The translations under genes and the position numbers were made by a program. Positions 23,838 to 32,483 of a DNA stretch of 32,483 bases are shown in pieces. Positions within the stretch are counted from its first letter, which is position 1. Every line of letters starts with the position of its first letter. Origin of the DNA: Bacteroidales bacterium (GTDB lineage Bacteria; Bacteroidota; Bacteroidia; Bacteroidales; FEN-979); the NCBI GenBank assembly GCA_003142515.1, contig PLMO01000182.1:1-32483 (forward strand), in the 5' to 3' direction. The notes beneath the pieces were generated by a model. That model was not told the origin of the DNA. It ran no database searches and worked only from the letters and a program-made list of their open reading frames with translations.

Positions 23838-26800
23838 TTATTGGCCCGATCGCGAAATCTGGATAAAAGTGACCTCCACATCGCCTCCCTGCGGGTAAAG
23901 GCTGATCCAGTTATTATCGATGCGGTACCAGGGATCCTGCTCACGAACACTGATCAATCGTTCATTCACCTTCCCGTCGCCGGTAATATTCTTGATCACC
24001 GCACCGCCATTGATCTGCTTGTCCTTGCCATACCTGATCATTACGCTGAAGGGCCTGTTGCTGAGGTTCCTGATCTTGATAAAGAGGTAGTTGTTCTTCC
24101 GGGAAATAACGTTGACCGGCGCGAAATCAAATTGCTTCTCCACTCCGTTTGTGACCGTCTGTGCTGAATTCAACACATCGACGATGGCATTTTCAGCGAT
24201 TGTCCTCTTGATCTTATTGATCATATCTTTCGGATATTGCTCCATCGGCAGGTAAGAAAGCGCCTCCTCGTATGAATCCACTGATTTATCAAAGACCATC
24301 GCATTAAAATTCTTATCCCCTTCGGCAACAGCCTTGTCATAAAATCCTTTGTTGGCACGGAAAATACTGTCGATAACAGAATTGATCCGGATCAGGCGTT
24401 CTTTCGGGTAGGATTCGTCCGGGAAGATGGATAAGGCTTGCTGGAAGTTATCTTTTGCCTTGTAAAAGTCCTTTATCAGCAGAAGGTCATTGCCTTTTGA
24501 TACCAGTTCGTCATATGTTTGCTTCTTCCCTTTCAGTTCCATCAGGATCTTATTGATCTCAGCGATCTTGTCCTTGGGGTATTGTTCATTGGGCTTGATC
24601 TCGCCGGCATTCTGGTATTCTGTCCGCGCCTCCTCATAAGACTTCTGGACCATCAGCTGGTTGGCTTTTGCAACAGAGGCTTTGTAGGCATCATCCTTTG
24701 CTTTGAGATCGGCCATAATCCCATCGATCTCGACGATCTTATCCTTCGGATACTGCTCGGTTGGCTTGATATTAGAGGCATTGCCGTATTCCGTTTTCGC
24801 CAGGGCATACGATTTGTCTGCCAGCAACTTATCGGCTTTGGTAACGGAGCCCTGGTACTGGTCGTCGATCACCTTCTGTTTTGCAAGTTCTGTAAGGATT
24901 TTCTCGATCCCGGCAATTTTATCTTTCGGATATTTCTCTGCCGGCTTCATCTGGAGGGCCCCCTGGTAGGCAGACTTTGCCTGGGCATACGATTTATTGT
25001 TAAATGCGGTATCCCCGGTGGCAATTGCGCCGTTGTATTTGTCTTCAAAAGCTTTCATATCTGCCAGGATATTGTCAATGGCTGCGATCTTCACCTTCGG
25101 ATATTGCTCATCTGGTTTCAGAGTAACGGCATTCTGGTATTCCGTTTTTGCCGGCTCATACGATTTGGATAAAAGCAGCTGGTCTGCCTTGGCAATTGAG
25201 GCTTTGTACTGAGTTTCAATCTCCTTTTGGTGAGTAATGTCAGCGATGATCTTGTCGATTTGTGCCATTTTATCCTTTGGATATTGTTCGGCAGGCTTTA
25301 GCCCCGATGCATCAAAGTAAGCCAGCCTTGCAAGGTCATACGTTTTGGCCTCCAGCAATTTGTCGCCGGTTGCGATCGCAGTCTGGTATTTCTGATCTAT
25401 CACCTTCTGTTTTGCAATGTCATCCAGTATCTTTTGGATCTCAGAGATCTTATCCTTCGGATAGGTTTCATTGGGCTTAAGCGCTGAAGCAGCAGTATAA
25501 TCCGTTTTTGCCTGTTCCCAGGTCTTTGCAGCAAACGAGTTATCTGCTTTGGCAATAGCAGCAATGTATTGATCATCGAGCGCTTTTTGTTTTGCAAGGT
25601 CTGATAATGCGAGATCGATCTCAGCGATGCGATCTTGCGGATACTTTTCTTCCGGCTTTAATTTTAATGCAGACTGGTACTGAACTTTTGCCGGTTCATA
25701 GGATTTATCAGCCAGCAGCTTATCTGCATTGGCAATTGTCGATGTGTATTGGTCATCGAGGGCTTTTTTCTTAGCAATCCCGGCCAAAACATCGTTAATC
25801 TCAACAATCTTTCCCTTTGGGTAAGATTCTGCCGGCTTGATAGCGCTTGCATTCTGGTATTCCGTTTTTGCCGGCTCGTACGATTTATCTGCCAGCAATT
25901 TGTCAGCTTTTTCGATCAGGCCACTGTATTGTTCGTCCTTCGATTTCTGTGCCTCGATGGCAGCAAGGATATTGTCAATTTCAGCAATTTTTGTTTTAGG
26001 ATAGGCTTCCGAAGGCTTCAGGTCACCGGCTTTGCCATATTCTGTCCTGGCTTCAGTATAAGTTTTCGCCAGCAACAATTTATCCGCATTGGCAATTATC
26101 CCGGCATACTGATCATCCAGCGCTTTCTGCTTAGCAAGGTCGGCCACGATCTTTTCAATCTCGAGGATCTTATCCTTCGGATAGGTTTCATTGGGCTTAA
26201 GCGCTGAAGCAGTGGTATAATCCGTTTTTGCCTGTTCCCAGGTCTTTGCAGCAAACAATTTATCTGCTTTGGCAATAGCAGCAGTGTATTGATCATCGAG
26301 CGCTTTTTGTTTTGCCAGGTCGGTCATTGCCAGGTCGATCTCAGCGATGCGGTCTTTCGGGTATTTCTCTTCCGGCTTTAATTTTAAAGCCGACTGGTAC
26401 TGAACTTTTGCAGGCTGATATGACTTATCCGCAAGCAACTTATCAGCAGCGGCAATGATATCAAGGTATTGCTTGTCCTGCTGTTTTTGCTTGTCGGCCG
26501 TGGCATATATATCATCGATTTGTTTGATTTTATCCTTCGGATATTGTTCATCAGGCTTGATCCCAAGGGCATTCTGGTACCCGGATTTTGCTTTATCATA
26601 TTCCTTAGCTGTATATAGCTTATCGGCATCCGATACTGCAACCTGGTAGGCTTCTTCCAGGGCTTTCGAATTAGCTTCCTGCCCGGAGATCAGGTTATCC
26701 GCCTTGGAAATCATTTCCTTGGGGTAAGACTCATTGGGTTTTACCTTCAATGCCTGCTGGTAATTGGCTTTGGCATTGATGTATTTTTTTGCCACATAAA

Positions 26801-27875
26801 AGCTGTCGGCAAGATCGACAAGCCGGTTGTACTCTTCTTTGGCATTTTTTAGCCTTGCCATGATCAAGTCAATTTCTTTGATCCGGTTGATTGGATAAAT
26901 TTCATCAGGTTTTATCTTCGATGCATTCTGATATTCAGATTTTGAAGGTTCATAGGATGCATCGTCAAAAAGCTTGTCGGCAGTGTCGATGGATTTTTTG
27001 TATGCCTCATCCCTGGCTTTCATGGCTGCAAGGAGCGCTGTCAGTTCCTTGATCCGGTCTTTCGGGTATTGTTCCTCCGGTTTATAAGAAGCCGCATGCT
27101 GGTATTCGAGTAAGGCATTCTGGTACCCTTTTGAATTATAAAGTTTATCGGCAGCAGCAATGGACCGGGTATACATCTCCTCCGTTGTTTGCTTATCAAC
27201 CATCATCTTTATAATCTCATTGATGCGGTCTTTGGGATATTTTTCATTTGGGAGTATCTTGCTGGCGTCCTCGAATTCGGCCATCGCCTTTTCATATTCT
27301 TTCTGCTGGTAAAGTTTTTCGGCGCTCGCAATGGCAACATCGTAAAGGATGTTACTGGCCTTCATCGACCGCAACAAGTCCATTGTCTCCTTCAGTTTTC
27401 CCTTGGCATAGTCATCATCCGGTTTAGCATCGATAGCAAGTTGGTAGGAACCTTTGGCATTGAGATAATCTTTGGCTTTAAAATAACTGTCGCCGGAAGC
27501 GATGGATTTTACGTAATCCATTTCAGCCTTGACCTTGGTTTCCAGCTGTTTTTTTGCCTTACCCAGACGGTCAGTGGCGTAAGGATCTTTTGGCCTCAGC
27601 TTCAGTCCGTTCTCATATTCAGAAATGGCTTTTTCATATTCCTTTGCAACAAAAAAATTATCCCCCTTCCGCATACTGGCTTTATAGAGGGAGTCGACTG
27701 AAGCCGGTTTCTTAGGCTGAAGCGTATCGTAATTTACCTTTTCTGAAGTTTCCGGTGAATAATGCCTGTACATAGAAGCAGCAATCATGCCGCTTCCAAT
27801 GAAAAAAAAGGAAAGGAAAACGAATGTGAGGAAGGTATTTTTTTTAACAAGAGATTTGACAGTACATGACTTCAT
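23838..27875 (-). CDS. TPR-like repeat membrane protein, ~20 repeats, 1345 aa
   Basis: An N-terminal hydrophobic segment at ~14-35 after a basic start is either a signal anchor or a signal peptide, placing the rest outside the cytoplasm. From ~60 to ~1225 I count 20 repeats of about 57-62 residues with the pattern ADKLxxxKxYxxAKxxYxxAxxxKPxExYPKDKIxEIDxIL, a TPR-like helix pair plus an extra helix. Residues ~1230-1345 form a different, beta-rich domain (NNYLFIKIRNLSNRPFSVMIRYG, ending VEVTFIQIS). The closest general idea is a periplasmic scaffold or cell-envelope protein; I do not recognise a named family. Two repeat pairs are nearly identical at DNA level. It lies 55 bases downstream of the lolD-like gene in the same direction and may be co-transcribed. 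Confidence 0.85.
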   Translation of the reverse strand: MKSCTVKSLVKKNTFLTFVFLSFFFIGSGMIAASMYRHYSPETSEKVNYDTLQPKKPASVDSLYKASMRKGDNFFVAKEYEKAISEYENGLKLRPKDPYATDRLGKAKKQLETKVKAEMDYVKSIASGDSYFKAKDYLNAKGSYQLAIDAKPDDDYAKGKLKETMDLLRSMKASNILYDVAIASAEKLYQQKEYEKAMAEFEDASKILPNEKYPKDRINEIIKMMVDKQTTEEMYTRSIAAADKLYNSKGYQNALLEYQHAASYKPEEQYPKDRIKELTALLAAMKARDEAYKKSIDTADKLFDDASYEPSKSEYQNASKIKPDEIYPINRIKEIDLIMARLKNAKEEYNRLVDLADSFYVAKKYINAKANYQQALKVKPNESYPKEMISKADNLISGQEANSKALEEAYQVAVSDADKLYTAKEYDKAKSGYQNALGIKPDEQYPKDKIKQIDDIYATADKQKQQDKQYLDIIAAADKLLADKSYQPAKVQYQSALKLKPEEKYPKDRIAEIDLAMTDLAKQKALDDQYTAAIAKADKLFAAKTWEQAKTDYTTASALKPNETYPKDKILEIEKIVADLAKQKALDDQYAGIIANADKLLLAKTYTEARTEYGKAGDLKPSEAYPKTKIAEIDNILAAIEAQKSKDEQYSGLIEKADKLLADKSYEPAKTEYQNASAIKPAESYPKGKIVEINDVLAGIAKKKALDDQYTSTIANADKLLADKSYEPAKVQYQSALKLKPEEKYPQDRIAEIDLALSDLAKQKALDDQYIAAIAKADNSFAAKTWEQAKTDYTAASALKPNETYPKDKISEIQKILDDIAKQKVIDQKYQTAIATGDKLLEAKTYDLARLAYFDASGLKPAEQYPKDKMAQIDKIIADITHQKEIETQYKASIAKADQLLLSKSYEPAKTEYQNAVTLKPDEQYPKVKIAAIDNILADMKAFEDKYNGAIATGDTAFNNKSYAQAKSAYQGALQMKPAEKYPKDKIAGIEKILTELAKQKVIDDQYQGSVTKADKLLADKSYALAKTEYGNASNIKPTEQYPKDKIVEIDGIMADLKAKDDAYKASVAKANQLMVQKSYEEARTEYQNAGEIKPNEQYPKDKIAEINKILMELKGKKQTYDELVSKGNDLLLIKDFYKAKDNFQQALSIFPDESYPKERLIRINSVIDSIFRANKGFYDKAVAEGDKNFNAMVFDKSVDSYEEALSYLPMEQYPKDMINKIKRTIAENAIVDVLNSAQTVTNGVEKQFDFAPVNVISRKNNYLFIKIRNLSNRPFSVMIRYGKDKQINGGAVIKNITGDGKVNERLISVREQDPWYRIDNNWISLYPQGGDVEVTFIQISRSGQ
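25441..25700. repeat. Internal ~260-bp direct repeat, copy 1
   Basis: It aligns without gaps to 26161-26420. Over the first 240 bases I count 218 identical positions (about 91%). It encodes parts of repeats 12-13 of the TPR-like protein. The offset is 720 bases, or 240 residues (four repeat units). Confidence 0.9.
26161..26420. repeat. Internal ~260-bp direct repeat, copy 2
   Basis: Partner of 25441-25700, encoding parts of repeats 8-9 of the TPR-like protein. Similarity falls off on either side, as expected of a duplication or gene conversion within the repeat array. Confidence 0.9.
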
Positions 27876-27930
27876 GCGGAGGATCAGGGTTTTTCAATGG
27901 AAGAGATAACGCAAAAAATGGGATTTAATT

Positions 27931-28593
27931 TTATGCAGATGGTTTTTCAATCACACCGTCACGCATGGTCAGCTTCCGGTCGGCCATATTTGCAAGTTCG
28001 GAATTGTGCGTTACGATGATGTAGGTCTGGTTGAAGGAATTCCGGAGGCTGAAGAACAGGTTATGCAGTTCCACTGCAGAGGCGGAATCAAGGTTTCCTG
28101 AAGGCTCATCGGCAAGTATCACATCCGGATTATTGATCAGGGCACGGGCAACGGCTACCCGCTGCTGTTCACCGCCCGACAATTCATTGGGTTTATGTTG
28201 TGAACGCTCTTTCAGTCCCATGAAATTCAGAAGATCAAGCGCCTTCCGTTCAACTTCACGTTTGTTCCTTCTCCCGAGAAACCCCGGGATGCAGATATTT
28301 TCAAGTGCGGTGAATTCGGGTAAAAGATGATGGAACTGGAAAACGAATCCAATGTTTTTATTGCGGAATGCCGCCAGTTTTTTATCTGATAATTTCAGGA
28401 CATTCACTTCGTTCATTTCAATAGTGCCGGCATCTGCCCGGTCGAGGGTACCGATGATATGAAGCAGGGTTGATTTCCCTGCCCCGGATGCGCCCACGAT
28501 AGAAATGATCTCCCCTTTTTCCACTTCCAGGCTGATCCCTTTCAGCACTTCCAGGCTTCCATAGGATTTGTGTATGTCTTTTACAATGATCAT
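27931..28593 (-). CDS. lolD: ABC transporter ATPase, LolD/MacB type, 220 aa
   Basis: A complete ABC ATPase: Walker [10 protein letters not shown] at 34-42, Q-loop Q86, signature LSGGEQQRV at 138-146, Walker B VILADEP at 158-164, D-loop SGNLD, and H-loop VTHN near the end. The [23 protein letters not shown] stretch and [10 protein letters not shown] are typical of the LolD/FtsE/MacB group. LolD with LolC/E releases lipoproteins from the inner membrane for transport to the outer membrane. No permease partner is adjacent in the window, so the LolD name rests on the protein alone; a MacB-type efflux or other extrusion ATPase is possible. Confidence 0.85.
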   Translation of the reverse strand: MIIVKDIHKSYGSLEVLKGISLEVEKGEIISIVGASGAGKSTLLHIIGTLDRADAGTIEMNEVNVLKLSDKKLAAFRNKNIGFVFQFHHLLPEFTALENICIPGFLGRRNKREVERKALDLLNFMGLKERSQHKPNELSGGEQQRVAVARALINNPDVILADEPSGNLDSASAVELHNLFFSLRNSFNQTYIIVTHNSELANMADRKLTMRDGVIEKPSA

Positions 28594-28612
28594 CCCTTCT
28601 GATTTTGTGCCT

Positions 28613-28620
28613 CAAAGGTA
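28613..28620 (-). promoter_or_regulatory. Candidate -7 element of the lolD-like gene
   Basis: TACCTTTG on the minus strand matches TAnnTTTG and would start transcription near 28606, about 13 bases before the start codon. The -33 TTG is not evident. Confidence 0.4.
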
Positions 28621-28650
28621 AGAAATCTTTGGTATTTGTAAGTTACACCT

Positions 28651-28755
28651 GGAGAATGGAGGATTGAGGATTGAGGATGGAGGGTGGAGGTCAGGGGTCA
28701 GAGATCGTAAATCCAAAATCGAAATTCAATCGTAAATCTGAAATCGCACATCGGA
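28651..28755. repeat. Low-complexity intergenic words between lolD and sucC
   Basis: Two simple word series follow each other: GGATTGAGGATTGAGGATGGAGG (about 28661-28683, with GGTGGAGG after it), then ATCGTAAATCCAAAATCGAAATTC and a second ATCGTAAATCTGAAATCGC. The first is tandem GGATTGA-like; the second is a diverged ~30-base direct repeat. No coding potential was seen. Confidence 0.65.
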
Positions 28756-28772
28756 ATTTGATTATGATTGTT

Positions 28773-28780
28773 TACATTTG
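28773..28780 (+). promoter_or_regulatory. Candidate -7 element of sucC
   Basis: TACATTTG matches TAnnTTTG, predicting a start near 28787 and a leader of ~15 bases before the ATG at 28802. A TTG lies only 12 bases upstream, too close for the -33 element. Confidence 0.45.
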
Positions 28781-28801
28781 AAGTCCGAAAACTAACCACT
28801 T

Positions 28802-29992
28802 ATGAACTTACATGAATTCCAGAGCAAGGCGATCCTGAAGAAGTACGGGGTCTCTGTTCCCGAAGGAATACTCGCGCACACTGTCAGAGAAGCAATCAAA
28901 GCGGCAGAGATCATTCAGAATAGTACAGGGAGTGAAAAATGGGTGATAAAGGCACAGGTTCATGCCGGAGGCCGAGGTAAGGGTGGCGGGGTGAAAGTGG
29001 CCAAAACCATTGAGGAAGTGAGGACGTTTGCCGGCCAGATCATCGGGATGCAGTTAGTCACACCTCAAACCAGCGCCGAGGGGAAAAAAGTCAGGAAAGT
29101 TCTGGTTGAACAGAACATCTTTTACCCCGGAGTCAGTGAACCTGCCGAATTTTATCTCAGCGTTCTCCTAAACCGACAGAAAGGACATACCATCCTGATG
29201 TATTCTCCCCGCGGAGGAATGGAGATCGAAAAAGTGGCTGAAGAAACGCCTGAACAGATCTTCACAGAGGAGATCGATCCGAAAGCAGGACTGCAGCCGT
29301 TCCAGGCCCGCAAGGTTGCCTTTAACCTGAACCTGAGCGGTGAGGCTTACAAAAATATGATCAACTTTGTGAATGCCATCTATGCTGCCTACGATGGATG
29401 CGATGCCTCTCTGATCGAGATCAATCCTGTATTCAAGACGTCCGACAACAAGATCCTTGCAGCCGATGCGAAAGTTGTGATCGACAACAACGCTTTGTTC
29501 CGTCATCCTGATATTTCCGCGATGCGTGACTTCGACGAGGAAGATCCCATAGAAGTTGAAGCAACGCGTAATGACCTGAATTACGTAAAACTCAACGGGA
29601 ACGTGGGTTGTATAGTGAACGGGGCAGGACTTGCCATGGCCACCATGGATATCATCAAACTGTCGGGCGGCGACCCGGCTAACTTTCTTGATGTAGGCGG
29701 CTCTGCCAATTCCAAGCGCGTTGAAGAAGGTTTCCGCATTATCTTGAAAGACGCCAACGTAAAAGCCATCCTCCTCAATATTTTCGGAGGAATCGTGCGT
29801 TGCGACCGCGTAGCCCAGGGCGTAGTGGATGCCTATAATAATATCGGAGAGATCAACATCCCGATCATCGTGCGGTTACAGGGAACCAATGCCATCGAAG
29901 GCAAGAAGATCATCGATGATTCGGGGTTACGCGTACATTCAGCAATCACCCTCAAGGAAGCGGCTGACCTGGTAACGAAGGTATTGAGTTAG
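28802..29992 (+). CDS. sucC: Succinyl-CoA synthetase (ADP-forming) beta subunit, 396 aa
   Basis: The start MNLHEFQSKAILKKYGV and the ATP-grasp region VIKAQVHAGGRGKGGGVK are typical of SucC. The C-terminal CoA-ligase domain has GLAMATMDIIKLSGGDPANFLDVGG and NIFGGIVRCDRVAQG. The protein has the usual full length. With SucD it converts succinyl-CoA plus ADP and phosphate to succinate, CoA and ATP in the TCA cycle. sucD is not downstream: the next gene is on the opposite strand and its 3' end overlaps sucC by 41 bases. Confidence 0.97.
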   Translation: MNLHEFQSKAILKKYGVSVPEGILAHTVREAIKAAEIIQNSTGSEKWVIKAQVHAGGRGKGGGVKVAKTIEEVRTFAGQIIGMQLVTPQTSAEGKKVRKVLVEQNIFYPGVSEPAEFYLSVLLNRQKGHTILMYSPRGGMEIEKVAEETPEQIFTEEIDPKAGLQPFQARKVAFNLNLSGEAYKNMINFVNAIYAAYDGCDASLIEINPVFKTSDNKILAADAKVVIDNNALFRHPDISAMRDFDEEDPIEVEATRNDLNYVKLNGNVGCIVNGAGLAMATMDIIKLSGGDPANFLDVGGSANSKRVEEGFRIILKDANVKAILLNIFGGIVRCDRVAQGVVDAYNNIGEINIPIIVRLQGTNAIEGKKIIDDSGLRVHSAITLKEAADLVTKVLS

Positions 29993-31199
29993 CCTGGTAT
30001 TCTTCTTCCTTTTTCATCAAAAATATTCTTACAAGATCCAGTTCATGTAATGTCGATGTGGCAAAAGAAAACTTTGCAGTATCAGGTATTATCGCCTTGC
30101 ATTCATCCGGGTAAAACCGTGAAAGAAACTCCAAAAGATGCTCCTCATCGGCCTTGGATTCATTGTTCTGCCTGTATTTCAGGTATTGAAGGATCCGTAA
30201 GCCGTCAAATTTTTCATGGCAGGCCCTGGTAAATGTTGCCGGATCTTTGAAATTATCCCGGAGGAGCTGAAAAGGATCCTCCTCTTTGAGCAGTTGCCTG
30301 AGAAAACTGACAACCGGAGTTGTTTTTGTTTTTCGGAAGAACTCCCTGAAAAGATCTGTTGTCATCCTGATCTCATCAAAATAATGAAAAGAATAGACCG
30401 GGTAACTCGTCCAGTCGCCCTGTTCCCCTTTGATCATGGCTGGGCCGGTTCCGAAATAAACACGATCGGAAAAACGGGCTGCCGGGTAGACTTTTTCAGG
30501 GTTGGAGAAGAGCATCTTCCCGTATTTCCTGAGCTTCTGAAGAAAATAAAAATCCTCGCCACTCATTTTGGGCGTCATCCCGCCAACGGCACGATAAGCC
30601 CATACGGGAAAAGCCATGGCCGAACCCAGCGCCATGAAAGAATAAGGGCTGCCGATCCTCCATAAGTTCAGGGAATAATACCGCATGTAGATCTCGTACC
30701 GCAGCATTGCACGGTTTGCCGCTTCATCTTCCACCAGCTGATGAAAATAAGGAACCGCGATGGCAACAGCATCGGGATGAGATGAGAAATTCTCTGCAAG
30801 AGAGGAAAAATAATTTTCAAGGAAAGTGGTATCGGCATCTAAGCTAACAATGATATCCTTCGCTTCGGCAACTTTGCTGATGGCATCCATCACTGTTTTC
30901 CGGGCCCACCCTACGCCGTGCTTTTTCCCTTTCCACCCGTTTCCGGGAGTACACCGGTCGATCATTGTCAGATCAATTCCACGGAATTTTTCAAGGGTTC
31001 GGAGAGTTTCAACATTGGCTTCGCAAATGTGCTTTTTTACAGGTATCTCCCACCACTCATCCGGTTGGTTGACACAGATAAAAACCCTGAACTTATTGTA
31101 ATCCTGGCGCAACATGCATCCGAGGATCCCTGGAAGAAATTCCCCTTCGTCGATAACAGGAAGAGCGATGTAAAGGAAAGGAGTCGGTTTGTTATTCAA
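29952..31199 (-). CDS. Family 2-type glycosyltransferase, 415 aa
   Basis: GT-A fold features: LYIALPVIDEGEFLPGILGCMLRQ at the N-terminus, the metal-binding DAD at 121-123 in VSLDADTTF, then GSAMAFPVWAYRAVGGM and GEDFYFLQKLRK (E215/D216 as the likely acceptor-activating pair). The C-terminal ~130 residues are helical, with no transmembrane span, so the enzyme is cytoplasmic or peripheral. It probably transfers a sugar to a glycolipid or polysaccharide; donor and acceptor are unknown. It converges on sucC with a 41-base 3' overlap and lies 45 bases downstream of the S41 protease gene on the same strand. Confidence 0.85.
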   Translation of the reverse strand: MNNKPTPFLYIALPVIDEGEFLPGILGCMLRQDYNKFRVFICVNQPDEWWEIPVKKHICEANVETLRTLEKFRGIDLTMIDRCTPGNGWKGKKHGVGWARKTVMDAISKVAEAKDIIVSLDADTTFLENYFSSLAENFSSHPDAVAIAVPYFHQLVEDEAANRAMLRYEIYMRYYSLNLWRIGSPYSFMALGSAMAFPVWAYRAVGGMTPKMSGEDFYFLQKLRKYGKMLFSNPEKVYPAARFSDRVYFGTGPAMIKGEQGDWTSYPVYSFHYFDEIRMTTDLFREFFRKTKTTPVVSFLRQLLKEEDPFQLLRDNFKDPATFTRACHEKFDGLRILQYLKYRQNNESKADEEHLLEFLSRFYPDECKAIIPDTAKFSFATSTLHELDLVRIFLMKKEEEYQANSIPSLPGQPLP

Positions 31200-31244
31200 T
31201 ACCGGAATAGTATTTAATAAATTTGAGAGGTCGGAAAAACCTCG

Positions 31245-32483
31245 TTACCGTTGGATTCCCAGCTTATCAAAAAGCGCATTATTTTTTATAATCCCGATCG
31301 CTTTCTGCACCTCATTATCTTCCCGGTTAATGATCTTATAGGAGGCATTCACATCCCAGAGCTTTTGCGCAATCAACGATTTGATCTGTGATTTGATGAG
31401 GGTTTCCGAAAGTCCATACTCCTTCTCATTCATCTTCACCCCCTCTTTTTCTGCCAGCGACAGAAAATCTTTTATAAAAGCATCATCGATGATGAACTTT
31501 TTATCGAACGCGTCAAAATCCGGATATTTTGTCTGGAGATCTTTGCGGTATTTATCTACATAATCCCCTACGAACAGGTTGATCACATTTTTTCTCCGGA
31601 GGTTAAGGAAATAATCCGTAAAAGGAGTAGTGTCAAGCGGAATGAAAACATCCGGCATAATTCCTCCCCCTCCATAGACAATGCGGCCTTTGGAAGTATG
31701 GAATTTCAATGAATCCGGGAACTTGATGCTGTCGGAATTTTCCATCTCCCCATGTTTTAAGCGGGTGGTAAAATCCTCATAATATTTATCCACACCTTCC
31801 GAATACGGTTTCTGGATACAACGGCCGGATGGAGTATAATAGCGGGCGGTGGTCAGCCTGACTTCCGAGCTATCGGGCAATTGGAAAGGCCTTTGCACAA
31901 GTCCTTTTCCGAACGACCTGCGGCCGACAATGATGCCCCGGTCAAGGTCCTGGATGGCACCTGAAACGATTTCGCTGGCGGATGCTGAGTTTTCATTGAT
32001 CATGATCACGAGTTTCCCTTTCTCGAACATTCCTTTTTCTGTGGAATAATAATCTTCCCGGGGACTCATCCGGCCCAGGGTATAAACGATGAGTTTCTTT
32101 GTTTCCAGGAACTGGTCTGCCAGTTCAATGGCAGTATTCATATAGCCTCCGCCATTGTTACGCAAGTCGAGTATCAGGCTTTTCATTCCTTGTTCGTTCA
32201 GCTTTACCATGGCATCGGTGAATTCTTTCATGGAAGTGGAAGAAAACCGTGTCAGGTTAATGTACCCGATGCCGGGCTCTATGATGTAAGATGCATCAAT
32301 GCTGTTGATAGGGATCTTGTCGCGGACAATGGTAAAATCGATGAGGTCTTTTTTCCCGGAACGGTAAATGGAAACGTTGACCTTGGTGCCTTTTTTGCCG
32401 CGTAAACGGTCGAAAACAAACTGGTTGGTGATCTTCTTGCCGGTAACATTCTCCGACTCAATTTTAATGATCTTATCGCCCGA
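31245..32483 (-). CDS. S41 family C-terminal processing peptidase (CtpA/Prc type), 5' end missing
   Basis: The minus strand frame stays open from 31245 to the window edge (413 codons), so the start lies beyond 32483. The visible N-terminal part is the end of a PDZ domain (SGDKIIKIESENVTGKKI), then GYINLTRFSSTSMKEF. The tail-specific protease core has LILDLRNNGGG, the nucleophile region NENSASASEIVSGAIQD and the lysine of SFGKGLVQ, giving the Ser/Lys dyad. A C-terminal extension of ~130 residues follows, common in Bacteroidota members. It would act in the periplasm on exported proteins. An internal Met at 32231 is not the start, because it would discard the PDZ domain. Confidence 0.93.
   Translation of the reverse strand, partial: SGDKIIKIESENVTGKKITNQFVFDRLRGKKGTKVNVSIYRSGKKDLIDFTIVRDKIPINSIDASYIIEPGIGYINLTRFSSTSMKEFTDAMVKLNEQGMKSLILDLRNNGGGYMNTAIELADQFLETKKLIVYTLGRMSPREDYYSTEKGMFEKGKLVIMINENSASASEIVSGAIQDLDRGIIVGRRSFGKGLVQRPFQLPDSSEVRLTTARYYTPSGRCIQKPYSEGVDKYYEDFTTRLKHGEMENSDSIKFPDSLKFHTSKGRIVYGGGGIMPDVFIPLDTTPFTDYFLNLRRKNVINLFVGDYVDKYRKDLQTKYPDFDAFDKKFIIDDAFIKDFLSLAEKEGVKMNEKEYGLSETLIKSQIKSLIAQKLWDVNASYKIINREDNEVQKAIGIIKNNALFDKLGIQR

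Noticed and set aside
24519-25172. 217-aa + strand hydrophobic frame inside the repeat gene
   Set aside because: It is an antisense shadow created by the repetitive TPR-like coding sequence.
32279-32461. 60-aa minus strand frame near the right edge
   Set aside because: It is a shifted reading of the PDZ-coding part of the S41 protease, whose own frame stays open to the window edge.

Overview
The window looks like a chromosome segment from a member of the Bacteroidota. Evidence: several genes carry the phylum's TAnnTTTG -7 promoter element (with a well-placed upstream TTG in front of tRNA-Ser). Starts rarely have a Shine-Dalgarno. Stand-alone four-helix-bundle (S23/IVP-type) genes sit in short-repeat intergenic DNA, and tRNA genes lack an encoded CCA. 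All assignments were made by reading the sequence; no database search was run.

Layout. (1) 1-1.8 kb: a small lysine/glutamate-rich hypothetical gene with a clean hairpin terminator, an opposite-strand 339-aa hypothetical gene, and the 3' remnant of a second copy of the small gene. (2) 1.9-18.1 kb: a clearly more A+T-rich defence island, all on the + strand. It holds a tightly overlapping five-gene operon: 939-aa unknown protein, 2042-aa DruE-like helicase with a DUF1998-like C-terminus, Cas4/AddB-like Fe-S PD-(D/E)XK nuclease, cytosine-C5 DNA methyltransferase, and Vsr mismatch endonuclease. A two-gene unit follows that looks like Hachiman (HamA-like nuclease, HamB-like helicase). The first operon resembles Druantia, closest to the methylase-containing type II, but the correspondence of its non-helicase genes is not certain and the Vsr gene is an extra. 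The island ends just beyond the 3' side of a tRNA-Pro gene, the usual integration position, but no integrase or att duplication is visible. (3) 18.3-19.6 kb: tRNA-Pro, a four-helix-bundle gene, tRNA-Ser and the truncated 3' half of a second four-helix-bundle gene, interspersed with GCGAA/TTCGC repeat arrays, one forming a long hairpin. (4) 19.6-32.5 kb: higher-GC core genes. These are a fused aconitase/isopropylmalate-dehydratase-type enzyme overlapping a membrane metallophosphoesterase; a leftward set lolD-like ABC ATPase, 1345-aa 20-repeat TPR-like membrane protein and a cysteine-synthase-like enzyme with a cysteine-rich tail; sucC; a convergent glycosyltransferase; and a 5'-truncated S41 processing protease running off the right edge.

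How the island might work (inference): methyltransferase marking of host DNA would protect it from a helicase-nuclease effector set; Vsr would repair T:G mismatches created by 5-methylcytosine deamination; HamA/HamB would form an independent second line. The most interesting parts are the unassigned 939-aa protein, the Cas4-like nuclease and Vsr inside a Druantia-like operon, and the repeat arrays around intact and broken four-helix-bundle genes.
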